From contig CAZGMJ010000006.1 in assembly GCA_964526785.1 (NCBI GenBank), positions 62,001-126,000 of the forward strand: DNA of 64,000 bases, in the 5' to 3' direction. Every line of letters starts with the position of its first letter. Positions within the stretch are counted from its first letter, which is position 1. The translations under genes were made by a program, and so were the position numbers. Below, one piece after another: positions 25,883-34,877 of this stretch. This DNA comes from CAZGMJ01 sp964526785. Lineage in GTDB: Bacteria > Planctomycetota > Phycisphaerae > Sedimentisphaerales > Anaerobacaceae. The notes below the pieces were generated by a model that made no database searches, was not told the origin of the DNA, and saw only the letters and a list, made by a program, of their open reading frames with translations.

Positions 25883-27066
25883 CACTTCGCAAAGCTATAA
25901 TGCCTGCACGAAGCAAGCGAAAGAAATCACTGCTGTTCCTGGCCACAGCGAACCTTCATCTCGCTTCGGAGATGATAGCGCACATTCGTTTTCTGCACCC
26001 GGGGTCGCAAATCCGTGCGCTTGTTCCTCAGAAGGTGGGCGGGGCTTTTGACAAGCTCGAAGGTGTCAAGACCATTGTTACTGACAGCATGGGTAATACG
26101 CTGAAAACCTCCGATCTGTCAGCGGAAGCTGCCAGAAAGCTCAAGGCTGTTGAATATGGTCACGTCTATGTAGCTTCCAAGTTCAACACGGGAAACCCCA
26201 ACTACTACAAGCGTTTTCTGCAATTCGCTCATGCCATACAGCCGAATCGTGTATCCCTGATTAATGGGAACATGAGAGTCTTTCGTTATGACCGTTATCT
26301 CACCGAGGAATTTCCGAGTTGCGGTATCTGTAATTCGCGGATGACTTTCTGGCGATATACGACGTATCCATCTGTCATCGAACCTGCACCGCTGTATAAA
26401 TGCCAGGACTGCGGGTTCATATCGCAAGATTTCTCACGTCTGGATGCGAGAGAACTCAGAGATGAATACATCAATCTCAAGATTCCGTGGCTCAATTTTC
26501 TCAGCGAGATGGTAGACAAGGATCATCGCGACGATTTGGTAATGCTCCAGAAACATCTCGCTCCATCATCTACGATTCTTGATATGGGATGTGGCTCCGG
26601 AGGTCTGGAGTACTACGCCAGAAGAGATTCGACGCCCTTCAGGGTAATCTCTCTTGACCTGAACCGGGAGAGCATCAACTGGTCGCGCAGCCATGGCATA
26701 GATGTGCATTGTGTGGATATCGCCAGCAGAGACGAAATCGAGAAAAAGCTCAGGGTTGTTGGGTGTAAGCGAATAGGCTGCATCTACAGCAGGGACTCAC
26801 TTGAGCATCTCGTCAGGCCGTACGATGTGTTAAAGATGTGGAGCGATCTCTTGAGCGAAGGCTACATCTGTATAACCTTGCCCACTGTAGATATTGTCTT
26901 TGACAACTACAGGGGGTATGAGAAGTTTCACCTGAGCTACTTCACCAAGAATACTCTCACGCGATTGGCCAAAAGAGTCGGCCTCGCAGTAGTGAACTCA
27001 AAGGTCCGCAAGCGAAACAACGGGGCCGGCACCGGTTCGATGCAACTGCTTCTCAGGAAGGGCTGA
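25879..27066 (+). CDS. SAM-dependent methyltransferase with N-terminal unknown domain
   Basis: 395 residues, coupled to the previous gene by an ATGA overlap. Residues 1-145 form a Rossmann-like domain (LLFLATANLHLASEMIAHI) that I do not recognise. A zinc-ribbon-like pair follows (CGICNSR and CQDCGF), then a class I methyltransferase with TILDMGCGSGGLEYYA, DSLEH and HLSYFTKNTL, the late motif of Methyltransf_23-type sugar methyltransferases. The ribbon-plus-methyltransferase layout occurs in NDP-sugar C-methyltransferases. The extra N-terminal domain is unusual and may bind the sugar carrier. Confidence 0.8.
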   Translation: MTLRKAIMPARSKRKKSLLFLATANLHLASEMIAHIRFLHPGSQIRALVPQKVGGAFDKLEGVKTIVTDSMGNTLKTSDLSAEAARKLKAVEYGHVYVASKFNTGNPNYYKRFLQFAHAIQPNRVSLINGNMRVFRYDRYLTEEFPSCGICNSRMTFWRYTTYPSVIEPAPLYKCQDCGFISQDFSRLDARELRDEYINLKIPWLNFLSEMVDKDHRDDLVMLQKHLAPSSTILDMGCGSGGLEYYARRDSTPFRVISLDLNRESINWSRSHGIDVHCVDIASRDEIEKKLRVVGCKRIGCIYSRDSLEHLVRPYDVLKMWSDLLSEGYICITLPTVDIVFDNYRGYEKFHLSYFTKNTLTRLAKRVGLAVVNSKVRKRNNGAGTGSMQLLLRKG

Positions 27067-27141
27067 GCCCGGATAGAATCGGGTCTGCTCGAAGAGCGGG
27101 GTTCGAGCGCGTCAAATCTACGCATCGCGACAAAGGTATAT

Positions 27142-28374
27142 ATGTCATCAATGCCGAGCAAACAAAGGGTATTGTACTTTCTGCAGTTGCCACATCGTCT
27201 GGGGCAACTTGTTGCTGAAGTCTGGTTTCTGCGCAATATGTTCGATGATGATGACTATGAATTCGTCGTCATTACGCCACCATTGGATGAGCGGGTAAAC
27301 AAGGCGTGCTATGATTTCGTCACGCGTGATCTGACTGTTGTCCAGAAGTCGCCGAATGAAGTTCAGTGGTCTACCACAAACGGAATTCGCCAGGTAGATG
27401 GAGATATCTACGTCTACCAGGGTGCGTTCGATTTCTCACTCGACTTCTTCAAGAGATTCCATCACGAAAAACCGGGTTTCTACTTCAGCTTCAGCGAGCA
27501 GGATAGAAAGCGAAGCCTTAGGCTGCGGGAGATGTTCAATATCCCTCACGATGCAAGGATAGTGACATTGCACAATCGCGAATCCGGGTATCTACCCGGC
27601 GCGAAATATCACGACTACAGAAACGCATCAATCCGCAACTATCTACCGGCGGTTCAGTATCTGATGGATAGAGATTTCTACGTCGTCAGAATCGGTGATA
27701 AGACGATGGAGCCCTTGCCTGCGATGGGAGACAGAGTCATCGATATGCCGTTTCACCCGCTGTATTCACACTTCGTGGAATTGCATTTCATCGAGCAGAG
27801 CAAATTCCTGCTGTCTGTACCGTCCGGCCCGTGCAGTGTGTCGATGACGCTTAATGTGCCCACGCTGATTGTTAATATGCCCGTACATGCCCGCTGTTAT
27901 CTGAACGATCACGATCTCTGCCTGCCCAAGAGATACTATTCGCGTCACCTGGAGAGATATCTGACTTACGGCGAGATCATCTGCTCGCCGGTCGTCGACT
28001 ACTATAGGACGGAAGAATACGAGCGGTTCGGTGTGGAACTGCACGAGAACTCTGCAGACGAGATACTGCAGACGGTCAAGGAAATGGATGCCCGCATAGA
28101 TGCAACGTACAGTGCCGGAGAGCAGGTCGACCAGATCAATACGCGGATAAAGCGGATACAGCGTCGTGGGGACTGCTTCAGGCGTCACTATTGTGAGCAA
28201 TTCCCATTTTTCAGCCCCTATCATCTTAGGGCACAAATCAGCAATGAATTCATCGGGATGAATCCATGGTTTGTTGAAGACAGGAATTGGGAGCCTGCCG
28301 AACAGATGACTTCGGAGCGCGATGCAGGAAAAAGAGAGTGTGCTGGTCCGACGATCGAATGTGCGGCCATATGA
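27142..28374 (+). CDS. TIGR04372-type glycosyltransferase
   Basis: 410 residues. VTLHNRESGYL followed by RNASIRNYLPAVQYL and VVRIGDKTMEPLP is the signature of the TIGR04372 glycosyltransferase family, found in surface polysaccharide clusters; LSVPSGPCSVSMTLNVPTLIVN is its C-terminal sugar-nucleotide region. No membrane segments. It would transfer one sugar of the repeat unit. A 75-base gap separates it from the methyltransferase gene and holds a 7-bp inverted repeat (27087-27108) without a T-run. The start is ATG 27142, or ATG 27151. Confidence 0.8.
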   Translation: MSSMPSKQRVLYFLQLPHRLGQLVAEVWFLRNMFDDDDYEFVVITPPLDERVNKACYDFVTRDLTVVQKSPNEVQWSTTNGIRQVDGDIYVYQGAFDFSLDFFKRFHHEKPGFYFSFSEQDRKRSLRLREMFNIPHDARIVTLHNRESGYLPGAKYHDYRNASIRNYLPAVQYLMDRDFYVVRIGDKTMEPLPAMGDRVIDMPFHPLYSHFVELHFIEQSKFLLSVPSGPCSVSMTLNVPTLIVNMPVHARCYLNDHDLCLPKRYYSRHLERYLTYGEIICSPVVDYYRTEEYERFGVELHENSADEILQTVKEMDARIDATYSAGEQVDQINTRIKRIQRRGDCFRRHYCEQFPFFSPYHLRAQISNEFIGMNPWFVEDRNWEPAEQMTSERDAGKRECAGPTIECAAI

Positions 28375-28405
28375 CGGTACCATCCGATCTTCTCGGAGAA
28401 ATGGC

Positions 28406-29458
28406 GTGATAAAGACGGAGAACGTTGGCATACAGATCGGACGTCGCAGGATAGGGGGCGATCACCAAGCCTATATCATTGCCGAGGCCTGTGATAACCA
28501 CTTTGGGAGTCTGTCGATAGCCAAAGAGATGGCCCATCTTGCCAGGCTGGCCGGGGCCGATGCCGTGAAATTCCAGCACCATTTACCTGACGAGGAAATG
28601 CTGCCCGATGTTCCTGTCTCAGACAATTTCGACGCTCCGTTATACGAATTCCTGCAGAAGAATGCGTTGAGGACTGAGGATCATTGCGAACTGAAGTCTT
28701 ATTGTGAATCCATCGGGATTCAGTACCTGTGTACGCCTTTCAGCTTCAAGGCAGCCCGGGATCTGGAAGCGATGGGGGTGGAAGCGTTCAAAATCGGCTC
28801 CGGCGAAATGACTGACATCCCTTCGCTGGAACGAATCGCTGCATTCGGCAAGCCTATGATAGTCTCGACAGGTATGTGTACTCCGGAGGAAATAGAGCGG
28901 ACATACAATACGTTGCGCAAACGTGTGCCGCTGGTTCTAATGAACTGTGTTTCGGAGTATCCGCCGGCCTATGAGGACATAAACCTCGGCTTCATACAGA
29001 CTATGATCGGTCAATTTTCGGAAGCGGTAATAGGGCATTCAGATCATACGCCCGACCTTGTCACTTGTTTTGCAGCGGTTGCCTTGGGAGCGAAGCTCAT
29101 TGAGAAGCACGTTACGCTTGATAAGCGGCATCCCGGGCCGGATCAGGCTGTGTCCATAGATTTCTCTGAGCTGCATGACCTCGTGCAGGGGATTCGAAAG
29201 ATAGAGGCTGCGTGCGGGTCTGCCAAGTACATTCATGAAAAGGAGCTAAAGATCAGAGAATGGGCCCACCGCAGCGTTGTGTCACTCGTGGAGATTCCAG
29301 AAGGGGCGGTTGTCACTCAAGAGATGGTCTGGTCCAAGCGACCGGGAACGGGGATTCCTTCGCACGAGATGGAGAGGGTGGTTGGAAGCAGGGCTACGCG
29401 TTGCATTGGCGCCAACGAGATCATCTCCTGGCACGATATTGAAGAGACGTCCTTATGA
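28406..29458 (+). CDS. NeuB-family nonulosonic acid synthase
   Basis: About 350 residues from GTG 28406, which has GGAG 7 bases upstream and lies just after the previous stop; ATG 28322 would overlap the previous gene and add non-homologous residues. AYIIAEACDNHFGSL, KIGSGEMTDIPSLE, GHSDHT and IEKHVTLDKRHPGPDQAVS are diagnostic of N-acetylneuraminate/legionaminate/pseudaminate synthases, which condense phosphoenolpyruvate with a six-carbon amino sugar. The C-terminus (RSVVSLVEIPEGAVVT) is the SAF antifreeze-like domain. With the NeuC- and NeuA-like genes it gives a CMP-nonulosonate pathway. Which acid is made is not decided by sequence alone. Confidence 0.92.
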   Translation: MIKTENVGIQIGRRRIGGDHQAYIIAEACDNHFGSLSIAKEMAHLARLAGADAVKFQHHLPDEEMLPDVPVSDNFDAPLYEFLQKNALRTEDHCELKSYCESIGIQYLCTPFSFKAARDLEAMGVEAFKIGSGEMTDIPSLERIAAFGKPMIVSTGMCTPEEIERTYNTLRKRVPLVLMNCVSEYPPAYEDINLGFIQTMIGQFSEAVIGHSDHTPDLVTCFAAVALGAKLIEKHVTLDKRHPGPDQAVSIDFSELHDLVQGIRKIEAACGSAKYIHEKELKIREWAHRSVVSLVEIPEGAVVTQEMVWSKRPGTGIPSHEMERVVGSRATRCIGANEIISWHDIEETSL

Positions 29459-30600
29459 AGAAGAAGCTGCTTTTTGTAACCGGTTCTCGCGGTGAATGGG
29501 GCTATATTCGTCCGATCCTTCGTCTGTGTCAGAAGAGAGACGATGTCGAGTCTTCGCTTTGCGTGACTAACATGCATCTTCTTCCGGCCTTTGGAATGAG
29601 TAAAAAGGAAATCGAGAACGATGGATTCACGATTGATCATACCATCTACATGGCGTTCGATGGATACAATCATTACAGTATGGCCAAGTCGCTTGGCGTG
29701 TTTCTCAGTTCCTTTGTGGATATACTTGCCAGTGAGGAGCCCAGCTGGATCGTCCTTGCCGGCGATCGTGGCGAGCAGTTAATGAGTGCCATCGCCGGGG
29801 CGTTCTGCTATGTTCCAACAGCGCATATTCAGGCGGGAGAACTCTCGGGCAATATCGACGGAACCTCACGGCATGCTATCGGCAAACTCGCTCACATACA
29901 TTTTGCGTCGAATGAAGATGCCGCAAAGCGGCTGAGGAGACTGGGAGAGCAGCCGTTCAGGATTCATAATGTGGGGGCCCCGCAGCTCGACGAACTCGCA
30001 CAGGGCCTATGCACGTCCAAGCAGGAGCTCGAAAAGAAGTACTCGGTCGATCTCAACGATGATTACTTTCTGGTTGTGCAGCACCCTGTCACGGAAGAAA
30101 GCGCTGAGGCATCCAGTCAGATCGATGTGACTATGAATGCACTGAACGACTTTCCTGAGTCGAAGTTCGCCATTTTGCCGAACAACGATGCGGGCAGTGT
30201 GACAGTACGAAAAGGGCTTGAGGATGGCAAGAGAGGCAATTTTCGGATATTCGCGAACCTCAAGCGAGAGGATTATCTGGGCCTAATGAAGCATTCCAAG
30301 TGTATGGTTGGCAATTCGAGTTCGGGTCTGATCGAGGCGCCTACGTTTGGAATACCGGCGGTCAATATAGGAACGAGACAGCACAGACGCATTCGTGCGA
30401 GCAACGTCATAGACACGGCCTTTGAAAAGAGTGAGATTGTTAACGCCGTGAAGAAGGCGACATCAAAGGCGTTCAAGGAACATTTGAAGATGTGTTGCAA
30501 GAATCCATACGGCGACGGTAAATCGTCCGAGAGGATAGTCGATGTTCTGTTAAACACGCCTGCCAACGACAACTTACTGACAAAACGGCACGTTTATTGA
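29455..30600 (+). CDS. UDP-N-acetylhexosamine 2-epimerase, hydrolysing (NeuC/LegG-like)
   Basis: 381 residues, overlapping the synthase gene by four bases. TGSRGEWGYIRPIL and LAGDRGEQLMSAIAG, then HIQAGELSGNIDGTSRHAIG and GNSSSGLIEAP, match hydrolysing UDP-GlcNAc 2-epimerases, which release ManNAc-type sugar and UDP and so feed the NeuB reaction. LegG, acting on a 2,4-diamino sugar, shares these motifs. A plain NeuC role gives sialic acid; the absence of a UDP-GlcNAc 4,6-dehydratase in the window slightly favours that reading, though the gene may lie elsewhere. Confidence 0.88.
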   Translation: MKKKLLFVTGSRGEWGYIRPILRLCQKRDDVESSLCVTNMHLLPAFGMSKKEIENDGFTIDHTIYMAFDGYNHYSMAKSLGVFLSSFVDILASEEPSWIVLAGDRGEQLMSAIAGAFCYVPTAHIQAGELSGNIDGTSRHAIGKLAHIHFASNEDAAKRLRRLGEQPFRIHNVGAPQLDELAQGLCTSKQELEKKYSVDLNDDYFLVVQHPVTEESAEASSQIDVTMNALNDFPESKFAILPNNDAGSVTVRKGLEDGKRGNFRIFANLKREDYLGLMKHSKCMVGNSSSGLIEAPTFGIPAVNIGTRQHRRIRASNVIDTAFEKSEIVNAVKKATSKAFKEHLKMCCKNPYGDGKSSERIVDVLLNTPANDNLLTKRHVY

Positions 30601-30609
30601 GGATCTGTC

Positions 30610-30966
30610 ATGCCGATTCTTGAAGATTACTGCGTTGGTGAGAGACAGACGATCGTAGAAGCAATCTCTGCAATCACCGAGAATCTGTCGAGATGTGTGG
30701 TGGTTTGCGGCGACAGCGGGAAAGTCATCGGGATTGTGAGCGAAGGCGATATTCTTCGATACATTCTTGAGGGCGTTGATCTGCATGCCCCCGTATACAA
30801 GCTCGTCAGCCCGGCGTTTCATTACCTGAACGATCGCGATATGCAGAAGGCGTGTGAGTTGGTCAGGGAGCACGGCATCACGCTGATTCCTATTGTGGAT
30901 GACGATTTCTATCTGTGTGATACCGTGACGATCTTCGATGTACTGGAGCATTTGGCTCGTGGGTAG
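30610..30966 (+). CDS. Free-standing two-CBS-domain protein
   Basis: 118 residues, just two CBS repeats (about 5-60 and 65-118: VVVCGDSGKVIGIVSEGDIL and LIPIVDDDFYLCDTVTIFD). CBS pairs sense adenine nucleotides. In legionaminate clusters a CBS pair is usually fused to a sugar nucleotidyltransferase (PtmE type); here it stands alone, 9 bases after the epimerase gene. It may regulate one of the neighbouring transferases as a separate subunit. Confidence 0.82.
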   Translation: MPILEDYCVGERQTIVEAISAITENLSRCVVVCGDSGKVIGIVSEGDILRYILEGVDLHAPVYKLVSPAFHYLNDRDMQKACELVREHGITLIPIVDDDFYLCDTVTIFDVLEHLARG

Positions 30967-31099
30967 GTGTATCCGATAGGGGGCCAAGTAACCGCTGTGA
31001 CAGCCCGAGCATGAGAACAAAGGAATCGCAAGCATGCAGGTCTGCTCGTCTGTTATCACCATCAGCGGGCGATAACTCGACGTAGTGATCGGAGCGAAT

Positions 31100-31804
31100 A
31101 TGTCGCAAGAAGTCCTGGGAATAATCCCAGCCAGAGCCAATTCGAAGAGATTGCGCAAGAAGAACCTGCAGATGCTGTGTGGCAAGCCTTTGCTGCAGTG
31201 GAGCATCGAGGCTGCATTGCACTGCCGCCACATAACTCGCACCGTCGTTACATCGGATGGGGAAGATATTCTGGAGCTTGGAGAATCGCTGGGCGCTGAG
31301 ACGATTCGGAGACCTGCCGAGCTTGCTACGGATACGGCCGACAGCCTGGGTGTTATCAAACACACAGTCGACTATCTCAGTCAGAAGGATGGATATCGGC
31401 CGGACATCCTCGTGTTGCTTCAGCCTACCTCGCCTCTTCGCACATCTGAGGATGTCGATCTCGCTATGACGCTTTACCTGGATACGAAGGCAACCGCTGT
31501 CATAAGTGGTTATGAGCTCGAACGAAATCCGGTGAGGGAGTTTCTGCTATCTCCTGATGGCCGGCTTAATGCGATCATCGATGACAGTTATCCTTTTGCC
31601 CCGCGGCAGGACCTGCCGAGGGCATTTCGTCCGAACGGTGCCATCTACATCATTAATACGCGTCTGTTCGAAAAGACCGGTAGCCTTCTCACCGATCGCA
31701 CGATGCCGTTCTATATGGCAAAGGAGACCAGCATCGACATTGACGAAATGGAAGACCTGGTTGCAGCGGAGCGATATATGAGGAGGACATCGGTAGTCAA
31801 TTGA
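31100..31804 (+). CDS. CMP-nonulosonate (acylneuraminate) cytidylyltransferase
   Basis: 234 residues from ATG 31100 (GGAG 5 bases upstream). GIIPARANSKRLRKKNLQ is the CTP-binding start of NeuA-type enzymes, LLQPTSPLRTSEDVD the conserved mid motif, and FRPNGAIYI plus IDIDEMEDL complete the pattern. It activates the nonulosonic acid as its CMP derivative, the donor for transfer to a glycan. A 133-base gap without clear features separates it from the CBS gene. Confidence 0.92.
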   Translation: MSQEVLGIIPARANSKRLRKKNLQMLCGKPLLQWSIEAALHCRHITRTVVTSDGEDILELGESLGAETIRRPAELATDTADSLGVIKHTVDYLSQKDGYRPDILVLLQPTSPLRTSEDVDLAMTLYLDTKATAVISGYELERNPVREFLLSPDGRLNAIIDDSYPFAPRQDLPRAFRPNGAIYIINTRLFEKTGSLLTDRTMPFYMAKETSIDIDEMEDLVAAERYMRRTSVVN

Positions 31805-31846
31805 CAACGATTGAGCTGCTGAAAGCGATAGCTTTCGGAGAGACCT

Positions 31847-32875
31847 GTGAAGACACAAGGAATGCCACTTGAAACGGCGGTTCGCCGCCGGGGTAAGCCG
31901 ATAGACATGAGGCAGTTGGATCGAACCTGCGCATGGAGACTGAAAATGGCGCAGGAGCATCAGAAACTCGCCGCACAGCTCAGGAACACCTGTACGGAAC
32001 TGTCTGCGTGTCCAGTCTGTGGCAGCAGCGTCTTCGACTTTTTTGTCTGCATCTACGACTATCCGTACGCGGAATGCCGTGAGTGTGGCCACATCTTCCT
32101 GCAGACCCCGGCAAGCGAAGAGGCTCTCGCGGCACTCTATTCTCAACCGGCTGGCGAGCAAAGCCCTCAGAGAACTGTGTACGTGAATGATGAGTTGTTT
32201 GAAACGCGGGTACGGCAGATCGCAGAGCCCAAAGTGGAGTTCTGCAGGGATGTAATCCCCGCCGGTGGCTTGTGGGTTGACGTGGGGTGCGGGACGGGAG
32301 AGCTGCTTACGGCTGTACGAGAAAGCGGCTGGCGCGTGAGGGGAATCGAAACGGACGTGCAAGAGATTGCCTTTGGGCAGAGTCGCGGGCTTGATATCCG
32401 TTGCGGGGACGTCCTGTCTATCGGTCCGGAGGAAATCGGCGATGCAAACGTACTGTCTCTGTTGAATCTGTTGGAGCACCTGAGAAATCCCTCTGCGTTG
32501 CTCAGCAGGTTGACCGAAATGCTGGAGACCGATGCCAGGGTTGTACTGGAAGTCCCTCGTCATCCATCGCTCAGTTCGTTTGTCAACCTCGCCTTTCCGC
32601 ACTTGGCATATCGACATATCTATCCGCCGGACCATCTTCACGTATTCACGGAGCAGTCGATGGAAATAATGCTCGAATGTGCCGGACTCAAGCCGGTTGC
32701 GGTGTGGACCTTCGGCCAGGACTTACAGGATGTGGTGTATGCCTCGGCAATGAACAGCGAACTTGAGTCCAATGATTTCTTTGATCAGATCGTTCAAGTG
32801 TCCACTGTAGCTCAGCAGAGTATAGACGATGCGGGCTTTTCAGATGTTCTGTTTGTAGTCGCAGAGAGAGTGTAA
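31847..32875 (+). CDS. SAM-dependent methyltransferase with zinc-ribbon start
   Basis: 342 residues from GTG 31847 (GGAG upstream); ATG 31862 is an alternative. Cysteines in ACPVCGSS and YAECRECGHIF form a ribbon, then WVDVGCGTGELLTAVRESG binds SAM, and NLLEHLRNP and DHLHVFTEQSME are late motifs of the Methyltransf_23 group. This is the same architecture as the last part of the 25879 gene but without its N-terminal domain. It probably methylates a nucleotide sugar or glycan end. The protein starts with about 50 helical residues of unknown role. Confidence 0.83.
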   Translation: MKTQGMPLETAVRRRGKPIDMRQLDRTCAWRLKMAQEHQKLAAQLRNTCTELSACPVCGSSVFDFFVCIYDYPYAECRECGHIFLQTPASEEALAALYSQPAGEQSPQRTVYVNDELFETRVRQIAEPKVEFCRDVIPAGGLWVDVGCGTGELLTAVRESGWRVRGIETDVQEIAFGQSRGLDIRCGDVLSIGPEEIGDANVLSLLNLLEHLRNPSALLSRLTEMLETDARVVLEVPRHPSLSSFVNLAFPHLAYRHIYPPDHLHVFTEQSMEIMLECAGLKPVAVWTFGQDLQDVVYASAMNSELESNDFFDQIVQVSTVAQQSIDDAGFSDVLFVVAERV

Positions 32876-33032
32876 AGGTTCTTGCTCGAATCCTTTTCGG
32901 CTGTGGCGTCGGCACTCTCCAGCATGAGAGCCGGCAGGCATTACGCTGGAGGTGGCGGGTTGGAAATTGTGGCGGACAAACCAGAGAGACAAACATGCCC
33001 GCATTCACCGCTAAGGAGTACAGAGAAGTAGA

Positions 33033-34805
33033 ATGAGCTTGCTAAGATCGCGAGAGGTTATACTTGAAATAGAGCGAACGTGCGACGTAAACGCGCTGCG
33101 CTACAAAGGACTGCGGATATGGCCTTTGATAAGAGCGAACATAAGAACAATCTTGGAGCGGCCGGAGTATAAGCCCGCCCAGGAAAGACCTAAGGGGGAT
33201 CTACGCTGTGCGAGCTTTGCAGCCGACCAGGAGCAGCTTACTCAACTGCGCGAATATGAGGGCGCTGATTTCATGTTTGTCTCCCGTCCGGAAGAGCACT
33301 GCTTAAGGATTTCCGGAAGATACTACGACACCTGGCTCGATCCATATATCGAGATGATTCAAGGCCGTTATTCTCATGTCAAGACCGAGCTTGCGACAAG
33401 TCGGGCTGAGGCAACCTGCCCGCGAAGCTTTGAGACTGTGTTCTTGAAGGCGACTGAGGGCTGCTTCCACATACCAGATCCGGAAGGGGCTATTCCGGGA
33501 TTTGAAGAAATACGGGAAAGGGTGGCCGCGATCTGTGCGGTGGACCTTGATATTTGTAAGATAGCCTTGACTGCTAATGCGATAGAACAATACAGACTGT
33601 ATTACCTCGACATTCTCTCAGCTATCCAGCCCCGGGCCGTAGTTTTCGTTTGCTACTATGGCGAGCCGGCGATGGGACTAGTGTGGGCGTGTCGGGATTT
33701 GAACATCACATCTGTGGATATGCAGCACGCATACCTCGCCGGGCATCTATACTATGAAGACTGGTCGAGCCTGCCTCCAGACGGCTATGAACTGGTGCCT
33801 GATATGTTTCACGTGTGGAGTGATTCGACCAGGAACGACATCGAAACATCACAGACGAGTGACTGTTGCAGGCATAAGGCAATCGTAGGCCATAATGGCT
33901 GGATGTACAAGGCCACACATGGTGAGCTTCCTGTTGAGGAGATTGAGCAGGTCGACAGGGATTTTCTGCTTGATCTGGAGCAGCGTGACAGAGTGATCCT
34001 TGTTACCCTGCCGCCGACACCGGATCCATTGCCGGAACACTTGCTCGATGCCATCGAGAGGCTTGAGGACACCTGGCTGTGGCTGATGCGCTGCCACCCG
34101 AAGTGCAGGCACAGGCAGCATGATATTGTTGACATGCTTGAGGCTCGGGGCATCGGTAACTACGAAATGGAGAATTCAGCGCGGTGCCCGCTCTTCCTTC
34201 TGCTCGAGCGCAGCACTCATCATTTGACGGCGCTGTCGGCGGTGTGCCTGGAAGCATTGTTGTACGGGGTGCCGACGACGTTCTACTTTCAGGAAGCCTA
34301 CGAGCGGTACCATAAGCATATCGATGCGGGATTCTTCAACTGTGTTCCGTCGTCAGCGGACGATCTGGTGACGGTCCTGAGCCTCGACTACGACAGGGCA
34401 AAGATTGTCAAACTCAGCGAATACTTCTTCGATATGGATGAGCAAACTGGTCCCAGGGCTTTTGATGAGATTCTGGCTTACTCTGCCGACCGGGAGTTTC
34501 GCCCGCTGCACGATAGCCTGCGGGCTACCAACAGCAACCAGGCCGGTCTGGAGTTTGTGGAGCAGGGGGACTGGGACAGGGCGATGCATTCCTTCTGGAG
34601 TGCTGTGAGCGCCGAGCCGAGTTCGACGGATTATCTCAATAACCTGGCCGCCGCTTGTTGGTCCCTGGATAGAAGTCAGGAAGCAGCGAAGTGTGTTGAG
34701 GCCGCGCTTCGTATCAATCCTGAAGACGCTCGCAGCGTCAACAATTACCGCGAACTGGTCAAGGCGGGCATTCACGTAAAGACACCGGCCTGCCTTGTGG
34801 AGTGA
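33033..34805 (+). CDS. Large polysaccharide-locus protein with TPR-like C-terminus
   Basis: 590 residues. The N-terminal ALRYKGLRIWPLIRANI is typical of proteins in surface-glycan clusters whose catalytic fold resembles capsule/glycerophosphotransferase-type transferases; later VDMQHAYLAGHLYYED, RCHPKCRHRQ and SAVCLEALLYGVPTTFYF fit a GT-B sugar-nucleotide site. The last 70 residues (LEFVEQGDWDRAMHSF, DYLNNLAAACWSL) form about two TPR repeats. No membrane segment. I infer a glycosyl- or phosphosugar transferase; the family name is uncertain. The gap before it (32876-33032) holds only a poor ribosome site. Confidence 0.65.
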   Translation: MSLLRSREVILEIERTCDVNALRYKGLRIWPLIRANIRTILERPEYKPAQERPKGDLRCASFAADQEQLTQLREYEGADFMFVSRPEEHCLRISGRYYDTWLDPYIEMIQGRYSHVKTELATSRAEATCPRSFETVFLKATEGCFHIPDPEGAIPGFEEIRERVAAICAVDLDICKIALTANAIEQYRLYYLDILSAIQPRAVVFVCYYGEPAMGLVWACRDLNITSVDMQHAYLAGHLYYEDWSSLPPDGYELVPDMFHVWSDSTRNDIETSQTSDCCRHKAIVGHNGWMYKATHGELPVEEIEQVDRDFLLDLEQRDRVILVTLPPTPDPLPEHLLDAIERLEDTWLWLMRCHPKCRHRQHDIVDMLEARGIGNYEMENSARCPLFLLLERSTHHLTALSAVCLEALLYGVPTTFYFQEAYERYHKHIDAGFFNCVPSSADDLVTVLSLDYDRAKIVKLSEYFFDMDEQTGPRAFDEILAYSADREFRPLHDSLRATNSNQAGLEFVEQGDWDRAMHSFWSAVSAEPSSTDYLNNLAAACWSLDRSQEAAKCVEAALRINPEDARSVNNYRELVKAGIHVKTPACLVE

Positions 34806-34877
34806 GCTGTCGGTGTTACTACTGAATGAAGCGCGTCGTCGGCAAAATTCAATGTAATCATATTCAGCGAGTTAGCT

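Noticed and set aside
27087..27108. Inverted repeat GCTCGAA/TTCGAGC as terminator inside the glycan locus
   Set aside because: No T-run follows and genes continue in the same direction after a short gap.
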